64,000 nt of DNA, taken from Adenophora triphylla var. japonica. Taxonomy: Eukaryota; Streptophyta; Magnoliopsida; Asterales; Campanulaceae. The position numbers and the translations under genes are program-made. This document shows, piece by piece, positions 56,414 to 64,000 of the stretch (the stretch's first letter is position 1; the number at the start of each line of letters is the position of its first letter). The DNA is taken from contig JAFEMH010002083.1 of assembly GCA_022495995.1 (NCBI GenBank), positions 62,001 to 126,000 of the forward strand, read 5' to 3'. The notes under the pieces were generated by a model. It saw only the letters and a program-made list of their open reading frames with translations. It was not told the DNA's origin and did not search any database.

Positions 56414-56753
56414 TACTATTTCTTAAACACTTGACTTAATGAAAATATCAATGAAGCAAATAATACAACACTTCTCTAACCTAGCTTGTTTATAAAAAAG
56501 GTAAAATACTTAATTTGATCACAAAACTATTCTTATTGTGAAGATTCAACAGAGAAGTTGTGCAGTGATATTCTGAAGAAGTTACGAGTAGATTGAATTC
56601 ATAAAATAAAAAAAAAATAAAATAGCAGCATATTATACACTAGCTAGCAACCTCACTAATTGTCTGATACATGCAAATATTTGTCTCTAAGACTCTAATA
56701 CTAAGCTTAACAAACATCTCTTATGCCCGAGAATATCTTGCAGCCCTAATATG
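56414..56753. other. 3' flank of the ankyrin gene
   Basis: A+T-rich, presumably 3' untranslated and intergenic sequence for the minus-strand gene to the right. No other feature. Confidence 0.4.
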
Positions 56754-59700
56754 TTAATGGAACGGACGATCACTTTGTTTCCCAAATATTCCACGCCCAA
56801 AAGTCGAAGAGAACACATCTATAAGGAGTGGGAATTGTAAAGTCACAAACGAAGTAATGGGAAGACAAGACAACGCGGCCAGTGGAATAATCACCCATGC
56901 CCTTTTCTCACCAAAAACTAAATACACCGATGTGCTAAAGGCAATAATCATCGATGTTATAGAAATAAATAAAGTAAGTAGACCAAGAACTAACCTTTTC
57001 GGCAAGGCATGTAGAAAATCCTGCTCGGCGTAACGGGCGGTCAAGATGGACAAGAACATCAACAAGGAAGTCGAGGAAGTGAATAAAGAGATTGAATCCG
57101 ATACTGCAAATAGTAAAAATGCGGGTTCTTTTGTGTTGAAAATAGGGAGGCCCGTTTCCCCTTGGTTGCCACCTGGCACAGTTATTGCCGCTGCAAAGAC
57201 CATTGTGATGATGAGTGATGCTGCAATTGTACACGAGTTTGCTGTGTCGTTCATCCATTTCTCTCCTTCTATTATTAATTGTTTGTGCTCTCTCGTGAAA
57301 ACCATTGCAGGAGTCTCTCCGGAATTGTTCACCATTTCCAACCAGGCTGGATTTAACTTCTCTACTTCCTATATAAACAATTTTATATAAAAATAAATAC
57401 TCTCTCCCAAAAAAATTAGTCCCTCTTTATATTTCTGTTTGTCCCAAGAGATGGTCTCATTTCCAAAATTGTGGAGGTTAAAACCATTGAACTTCCAACA
57501 TTGTCCTTGTGATAAAAATGATACCTTTTGAAACCCATGAAAAGTAGATGCAAGTCATATAAAACAGTGAGTGTAATACTCCCTCCATCCCATAATAAAT
57601 GTCGCACTTTCCTTTTTGGTATGTCCCAAAATAAATGTCACGTTTCTAAATTAGGAAATAAATTTAGTGCAATTTTGACATTGTACAAGCGATGTACAAA
57701 TTGTAAAGCACACTCCTTAAAAGTGTTGACAAGTCAAATACGACATTTATTCCGAGACTAATGGAGTATTTACTTTCATTAAGGATAATTTTGAAAAAGA
57801 AAAAATATCACTAAAAACATTGAATTGTCATATGGGAACATCATTTTAGGAAGGAGGGAGTATATAACTCTTAACTTCATAGTTGTCAAATGGAGAAAAT
57901 ACGTATTGGAAAATTAAAAGACTAAGATGTTACCTTAAACCATTGTAACTCTCTCTGCATTTGTAATGCTGCACCAGAAACAAGGTTGAGTTTGTGTGGA
58001 GGCGCCATTTGTCCGGCTAAGTGTAAGATATTATTCCCTTCATGGTCTGTAAGTCTTTTAGTATATTGTTGATAACCATTCATCTGATATACTAGGTTAT
58101 AAACTTTTTCACTACGATTGATAACTGCTACTTGAGTTATAAAATGGCGTCTACTGTTATGATACCAAAATGCAACGGGAAGTATGTCTAAAATCCCTTC
58201 CACTGCCTCCACGATGCCTAAACTTGCTGCCTTGGTGATTGGTTCATAGACGCGGTCAAAATAACTATTATCATCCTTTGTCGATTTTATACCTTCACAC
58301 AAGCATTTAACCAGTTGGACAGCTTGACAATGAACTAATTTCTTTTGACCAAGGTCTTTGATTGTAGGAACTACAGAAACACACACACAAAAAAAAAAGT
58401 TGCAACAATAAAATTGAGAACTTTGAATTATAACAATTATACTTTAAAAAAAAAATTGTGCAACTCACCAAATAATTCTAAGACATTCCAAAGCATGAGA
58501 TGCAGTCTCTGACAAACTGTCAAAATATTTTCCCAAGGAGTTAATTCTTATAATTATATAGCATCATGTTTGAGCAGTTTATTATAGCTACAAGCAATAC
58601 ACTATGGAAATTGTTTTTCTCAAATACATTAATAGGAAATTAATGTTTGGAATAAGTAGACGAGGTATTTACCTCCCTGCGAATGAACCCGCATATCTGT
58701 TTGCGCTGTAGAGTTAATAGTCGGGTCCTCAATGTCAACACTACCACCGTTTGGCCCATCAAGATAATTGTCAAACTTTTCAGGAATATCTTCATGAAAA
58801 GAAAAAAGCTTAAATTCAACACACTTTTCCTGAACTGATAAAAGCCATTTATCTGAATATTTAATAAACTCAAATGTTCATTACAGTGAGATTTCTCAAG
58901 ATACTAACAGTTATAGATGCAGCGTTGAAGGTAGTTTAGGCGACATCCACTTTTAAAGGAAGAACTCTTTCCAGCTATTATGCTCAAAGGAGGACTGCAC
59001 TTCTGGGTAGGTTCAAGTCTTGCCACATGAGGATAGCTTTTAATCAAATCCAACGCAATATCTGCATATCAGATATGTATGTCAAATTACTTTTCAAAAA
59101 TGCATAATTTAAGTATGAACACTTAATGTACACCTGATGCATGTGTGGTGATTGTATTGTCATTCTGTTCATGGTTTTCCTTTGTTCCTCCAAATCAAAA
59201 TGCTACTCCCTCCGTCCCAAAATGAATGTTCAATTTTGCTCTTACTCGAGAAAATTCGGACCTTCATTTTGGGACGGAGGGAGTAGTAGTGTTACTATAA
59301 TGTGACTATGAAAAGGAAAAGTACAGATGAAGGTTGAACTCACCAAACTGTCCGCCACCGATAGCCCGAGACAAAAGATCGACACCATTTTGGCCAGCAT
59401 AATCGTCATCTCTGCCCTTACTTTGTAAATACGAAAATGTATTCCAGTGTCCCATACCAGCAGCAATATGAAGTGGCGTATTCCCTATATTATTACTAAT
59501 ATAAAGCAAAGATGGGTTCTTTTCCACCAAGATCTTTGCAGCCTTGGTGTTTCCAACCATTGCAGCAACACTTAAAGTTGTTTCATCCAAACTCTTTTTG
59601 ATAGCCAACGCCTCCCTTGGCAAACGTTCCACTAGCTTCTCAACAAAATCAATAGCCTTTCCTGTTGCCACAACTACATGGAGAAGTGTTTCTTGGTTTC

Positions 59701-61461
59701 CCGAGATAATGGCTGTTTCGGCTTCTTTATCTCTATCCAAAAATCTTTTAGTTGTTTTCCAGTCACCTACAAGTGCAGCCTTGTACAGTGGCAAATACAA
59801 GCTAACAGCATTCTCTTTTGTGGCAACTGCAGCAGATTAATGGTTTTGACTAAATGATGTACAAATTTGCTATTAAAATGCAATACTAATCGATATAAAA
59901 ACGAAAAATGCTCCACTCCTTCAAGGGAAGAAAATCATAGGTAAATTCAAACCTCGATATTCCAGATCATAGAACATAATCCCCTACCGACTTTAGTGAA
60001 TCCCTCTTTCTCTTGGTGACCAATTCCACAGAGTCGATGTTTGAAAGTTGCACAAGTGTTATTAAAACTTGTTTCCATGTTTTATTTTTAATTGTCTGAA
60101 TCATAGCCAAATATATCAGCATGCACCAATGAAATGTTGTCATGTAAAACAACTATGTGATTTGTGGATGAACTATTAGATGATATTGAATACGTAGAAG
60201 TTATGTTTGGATAATCCTCTACAAGCCTTGGATTTGAAAATTTATGAAGAAAATGAATCCACATAATTAAAACTGCTTTTCCGATTCCAATCTCAAAGCT
60301 TAGAAATTGTATTGCCATAAGTTGTAGCTATGTTTGGCATACCAAAACTTGGAAGCTTCCAAATACTCCCTCCGTAACACGCGAGACTTATTTCCCTTTT
60401 GCTCCGTCCCATAACAACTGAGACTATCCAAAATAGCCAACTTTCTTAATTCTTTATTCGTGTCTAGGGCTGTAAACAGCTCGAGCCCAGATCGTTCGAA
60501 CTCGGATCGAATCGAGTTCGAGTGGTTCGCGAGCCGTTCGCGAGTTGCTCAAACTTGAGGTTTAACGAGCCAAGCTTGAGCTTGGACTTTTTTTGAAAAA
60601 TCTAAAATCAGACAAGCTTGAATCGAGCCTTATCGAGCTCTAATTCGAGTTGTAATCGAGCTCGAGTCTAAACGAGCCGAGCTCGAGCTTGTTCTTTGTC
60701 TCAAAAAAATAAAATGTTTTTTTTTTCATAATTGATTATATTTTGCAAATAGGTTTGAAAATATATAGGAAGAATATTGATGGTTTTTTTAATTAAAAAA
60801 TAACTTTTTCAAAATGATCATTAAGTTCAAAATAGACAATCATTAAAGTTCAATATTTTAGAAAGTAAAATGTAATCTTTTTAAAAATAAAAGTAAAATT
60901 ATTCATATTTATCTATCAAGCGAACTTAAACTTAGTTATTTGATATTTAATATTTAAATGTTGATCTACTAGATTCATACCATTTATTATATTTAGGGTT
61001 TAAGATTTAGGACTTAGGGTTTACGAAAAGAAGTAATATATGTATATATACACACACACACACACATATATACGTATCTATAAATACACACATACTCCCT
61101 CCGTCCCACCTTAGTGTAGACTAAGGTGGTGGGCACAATAACTAAGAAATATTATTAAGATAATGAAAATGTGTGGTAGAAAATGAAGAGAGAGAATGAG
61201 TGGAGTGAATAGTAGATTGGTTGAATAAATTGTATGGTGAAAAATGAAGAGAGAGAATGAGTGGGTGGGGTAGGGAAAATAAAAAATAATAAAAAAATTT
61301 CTAATTTTGGCAGTCTACACTAAGGTGGGACGGACGAAAAAGGAAAGAAGTCTACACTAAGATGGGACGGAGGGAGTATATATATACATATATATACATA
61401 TATATACATATATATACATATATATGTATATATATATATACATATATATACATATATATAC

Positions 61462-61521
<60 letters not shown>

Positions 61522-63102
61522 GTATATATATGTATATACACACACACAAATACACTGATACACATATATATGCAAACAAATATGTGTTTATATGTGTGTA
61601 TATATACATATGCATTTATATAAATACATGTATATATGTATGTATGTATCGATGCATACACTGATACACATATATGTGTATATATATGTATTAATGTGTC
61701 TATGCATACACATATGTGTATATATGTGTGTGTATATGTATTTATGTATCTATGCATATACACATATTACATATATATGTGTGCGTGTATATATGTTTTT
61801 ATGCATCTATGTATACACACATATATGTGTATATATATGTACATAAATATATGCACTCATATAATATGTATGTATATATATAGCTACATATTTATATAAA
61901 TATATGTATATACATACACACATATGTGTGTACATGATACACACACAAGTACAATGATAGATATTAATTATTATTTTTTAATGAAAATATTATTATATTA
62001 GATGAATATATGAGCATTTGAAAAGAATACTTTATTTATTTTTGAAAATAAAATGTCTATCGTGTATGCAATATCTATACACACCATTAAAGTATAAACT
62101 TTTTAAATTAATTTTAGTTATTGTACAATCTATACGGTTTGATTCATATTGAAGATACAAATATTTTTAATTATGCTTCATTTTTGTACAATGTAGGGAA
62201 ATATAAATTAAATATATTGATTCATACATATATTATGTAGTACATGTATTATATGTGTATTTATTACAAAAGTAATAATAATTCGAGTTTAACGAGCCGA
62301 GTACGAACCGAATTCGAGCTGTTCGCGAACAAAAAATAATTTGAGTTTTTAACGAGTTCAAACGAGCCGAACACGAGTCGGCTCGTTAAAAAACCGAGCC
62401 TGAAAAGTCGGTTTGAGCTCGAGTTGAGTTCACCTCGAGCCCACTCGAACTCGAGCTTTTACGAGTCGAGCCCTAGTTGAGCTCGAGCCAGCTAGGTTCA
62501 TGTAACAGCCCTATTCGTGTTGCACTTGTCATACTCGCAATAACAATCCAATTACTATCCCCTACTCCACTTTTTATCTTCTACTTTACTTTTCATACTC
62601 GCGACACCTCCTCCACTATCAATATTATATTACTTGTTCTTACTCCCATCTCATTCAATTTTGGTCTCACTTGTTACAGACAACTAAATGACGAAAACAT
62701 TTCTAAGAATGCAAGAGGTTGAATAGAAAATACCTTCCTCGGTTGTAGGAGTACTCGTTCCTTCTTGAGACTTGATACCGTCAGAATTGAATGTTTGTTC
62801 AAGCTTGGTCATAACATCTTTCGACGTACTAAGCCCTGCCACTATAGGAAGAACATCTTCACTGATGCTTCTTAAGATCATTTCATGAATAATTTGGTCC
62901 ATTTCTCTCCAAAGCTTGTATTCCTCACTGTTTTCACTTAAATTCGTCACGGGACTTTCAAGGAAACCAAGCAGCTGTTGGCCACAAAGTTCCGACAATA
63001 TATGAGCTTTCCACGAGCTGTAGTTACTTGTAGTAAGCTTTATACAATGGCTGCTTTGCTGCCCTGCTATCGTTGGTGCTGCTACCTCTTGTATTTTGTT
63101 TT
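56754..63102 (-). CDS. Ankyrin-repeat PGG-domain membrane protein with N-terminal copia-Gag-like domain (5' incomplete)
   Basis: Six exons join in phase: 63102-62734, 59826-59344, 59061-58909, 58834-58673, 58370-57934 and 57368-56754 (stop TAA), giving 738 visible residues. Exon 1 (residues 1-123) reads [20 protein letters not shown] and later [20 protein letters not shown], matching the UBN2-like Gag domain of copia elements. Exons 2-5 hold ankyrin repeats ([23 protein letters not shown]). Exon 6 is the PGG domain ([27 protein letters not shown]) with about four membrane helices. PGG/ankyrin proteins of the ACD6/ITN1 group act at membranes in defence or stress signalling; this one's role is unknown. 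Splice sites are standard; the first exon with the ATG was not identified. The 2.9-kb first intron holds nested transposons. Confidence 0.85.
57400..57860. mobile_element. Stowaway-type MITE in the last intron of the ankyrin gene
   Basis: TA-flanked. The left end is CTCTCTCCCAAAAAAATTAG (eroded) and the right end CATTTTAGGAAGGAGGGAG. Related to 55855-56413 and interrupted by another MITE at 57580-57766. Confidence 0.65.
57580..57766. mobile_element. Stowaway-type MITE nested in a MITE
   Basis: TA-flanked, 187 bp. Ends are CTCCCTCCATCCCATAATAA and TTTATTCCGAGACTAATGGAG. Confidence 0.8.
59206..59283. mobile_element. Short (78-bp) Stowaway-type MITE in intron 2 of the ankyrin gene
   Basis: TA-flanked. 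CTCCCTCCGTCCCAAAATGA and TTCATTTTGGGACGGAGGGA are almost back to back, leaving a loop of about 35 bp. Its termini match those of the MITE in RPL6 intron 2. Confidence 0.9.
61095..61376. mobile_element. Stowaway-type MITE inside the hAT-like element
   Basis: TA-flanked, 282 bp. The ends CTCCCTCCGTCCCACCTTAG and CTAAGATGGGACGGAGGGAG are inverted. Confidence 0.92.
61377..61930. repeat. Compound TA/TATG/CACA microsatellite
   Basis: Runs of TATATACA, (TA)n, TATG and CACA. Open frames on both strands (Ile/Tyr/His-only peptides) are artefacts of the repeat. Confidence 0.95.
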
Positions 63103-63144
63103 CTGATTAGAACAATCAATCAAACATCAAAAAAATAAAACATA

Positions 63145-63397
63145 CTCCCTCCGTCTCAAAATGATCTTCCTACTTTTTTTGTCATTATTACGAATGAACT
63201 TTGAGCAATAACTATAGGTTGATTTAATTATATTAGCGCATATCTAAAACTTGTAACTGATACACCATCAACAATACTATCAATAACAAGTTTTACATTT
63301 TCATTAGGATAATCAAATCAACCTATAATAGTTACTCAAAGTTCATTCGTAGTAATGACGAAAAAAGTGGGAAGACCATTTTAAGACGAAGACGGAG
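63145..63397. mobile_element. Stowaway-type MITE upstream of the Gag-like exon
   Basis: The left end is CTCCCTCCGTCTCAAAATGA after TA; the right end CATTTTAAGACGAAGACGGAG is an eroded inverted copy. Internal inverted words, such as CTTTGAGCAATAACTATAGG and its near complement at 63320, extend the foldback. Confidence 0.75.
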
Positions 63398-63479
63398 TTT
63401 AAACCGCTGGCTGCTGGTAAAGCACAGCACTATGGCTAGCGAAAAATGGCTGTGATCTCTTCTTCTCCTCTGAGGCTGA

Positions 63480-63700
63480 TCTTCTTCTCCGACAATATTG
63501 ACAACATTCCCTGATCTTATCATCTCTACAAAAAGATTGAGAGCTTCAGAGGCAGCATATCCACTGTTGGGAATACCCAGAAATCATCGCAGTACAAGAA
63601 ACCACATTCCTTTTAGGCATTTCATCGAGCACCTTCAAAGCATACCTCAAATGCTCACTCTTTGTGCACAACACAATCAACCTTGTTAGGAGAAGATGGA
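63480..63700 (-). pseudogene. Pentatricopeptide-repeat (PPR) gene fragment
   Basis: The minus strand reads KSEHLRYALKVLDEMPKRNV, then VSCTAMISGYSQ, a clear PLS-type PPR motif pair. After a frameshift it continues with EALNLFVEMIRSG-like sequence near 63545-63525. Only about one and a half repeats remain and the frame is broken, so this is a relic. It may lie within the 5' region of the ankyrin gene. Confidence 0.65.
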
Positions 63701-64000
63701 GGTGTTAATTCTAAATGGTTGAAGTGTCACCGACGTCAAGCTTCACGTCGCCGGAGAAGACATCGGGAATGCTGTCAATTTTCCAAGAAAAAGATCATCC
63801 TCGCATGATCGCAGCCGTTTTGTCTTCCGTTAACAATGAACAGTTGGTGGTGTAAGAATAGGAGAGAGAGAAAAATGACCAAAGCTTATATAAAAAAAAA
63901 TGTGGTTAGATTACCACTGAAAAATATTTCTTTTTACTATTATATGTTGGGTGTATACCATCGATCAAAAAATTGTGCAAGGATTGGATTTAAGACCAAT
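63701..64000. other. Right edge of window, unassigned
   Basis: No clear gene. One minus-strand stretch near 63785-63725 is open and reads DSIPDVFSGDVKLDVGDTST, which could be part of an upstream exon, but I cannot assign it. Confidence 0.3.

Larger units (their letters stand above)
60465..62512. mobile_element. Non-autonomous hAT-like element (2.05 kb)
   Basis: The exact 8-bp duplication ATTCGTGT occurs at 60457-60464 and 62513-62520. Termini are CTAGGGCTGTAAAC and GTAACAGCCCT. Subterminal regions on both sides (60480-60680, 62285-62500) are packed with short CGAGC/GCTCG words in both orientations, as expected for hAT transposase-binding repeats. The centre is A+T-rich with microsatellites and a Stowaway. 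No transposase. Confidence 0.9.
60366..62684. mobile_element. MITE in intron 1 of the ankyrin gene, split by an hAT-like element
   Basis: The left end is CTCCCTCCGTAACACGCGAG after TA; the right end GGTCTCACTTGTTACAGACA is its degenerate inverted copy before TA. Without the inner element it is about 260 bp. Interior text (CTCGCAATAACAATCCAATT) recurs in diverged form at 39880-39900. Confidence 0.65.

Noticed and set aside
59967..60318. Minus-strand frames between the Gag-like exon and ankyrin exons as an extra exon
   Set aside because: No domain, internal frame changes, and direct splicing 62734 to 59826 already fits in phase.
61320..61899. Several long open frames on both strands encoding Ile/Tyr/His/Val-rich peptides
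   Set aside because: They are translations of a TA/TATG/CACA microsatellite in every frame, with no start context or domain.

Overview
This is nuclear DNA of a flowering plant, probably a eudicot; I cannot name the species. The evidence is spliced genes with GT..AG introns (a plastid-targeted ribosomal protein L6, an ankyrin/PGG membrane protein), a pentatricopeptide-repeat fragment, plant LTR retrotransposons primed by initiator-Met tRNA, and many Stowaway-type MITEs with the CTCCCTCCGT terminus. Only about 10 kb is host gene sequence; most of the rest is transposable elements, several inserted inside one another.

Layout. 1-7.6 kb: 3' half of a decayed Ty3/gypsy element of the Tat lineage (RT, two RNase H domains, integrase, tandem repeats, an antisense spliced ORF, a candidate 3' LTR). 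8.3-9.1 kb: LINE-type RNase H remnant split by a 199-bp MITE. 9.6-12.45 kb: nuclear RPL6 gene for the plastid ribosome (3 exons, 223 aa). 13.7-14.2 kb: small unrecognised basic protein, minus strand. 14.7-15.35 kb: foldback-like element with a short-repeat array. 15.7-22.5 kb: minus-strand Ty1/copia element (TSD CAAAA) whose integrase is interrupted by a 1.95-kb non-autonomous LTR element (TSD ATAAT) carrying one 204-aa coiled-coil ORF. 22.9-26.2 kb: nearly intact hAT transposon (TSD CGCAAACC). 26.4-28.4 kb: inverted-repeat element filled by a hierarchical satellite. 28.8-30.5 kb: copia-type 5' LTR plus PBS followed by tandem arrays instead of pol. 31.8-34.4 kb: TR-GAG-like element (TSD GAGAG) with only Gag and protease. 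36.0-36.6 kb: 520-bp TRIM (TSD ATTAA). 37.3-40.4 kb: nested hAT-like/MULE/Stowaway cluster. 40.5-53.7 kb: 13.2-kb Ogre/Tat-like derivative (LTRs about 1.86 kb, TSD CGAGT) with gag-like remnants and long tandem arrays but no RT or integrase found. 53.7-56.4 kb: another hairpin-ended array element, Stowaways and a SINE. 56.7-63.1 kb: minus-strand ankyrin/PGG gene with at least six exons, whose 5'-most visible exon encodes a copia-Gag-like domain; its introns hold nested MITEs and an hAT-like element. 63.4-64 kb: PPR gene fragment.

The host genes do not form a functional unit. The strongest leads are the Gag-like/ankyrin fusion with phase-matched splicing, the set of hairpin-ended elements with private tandem arrays (one has a 9-bp TSD, suggesting Mutator origin), and several gene-poor LTR retrotransposons (coiled-coil ORF, Gag-only, LARD, TRIM) that would need proteins supplied in trans. 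Boundaries with exact target-site duplications are firm; domain calls rest on motif recognition by eye, without database searches.
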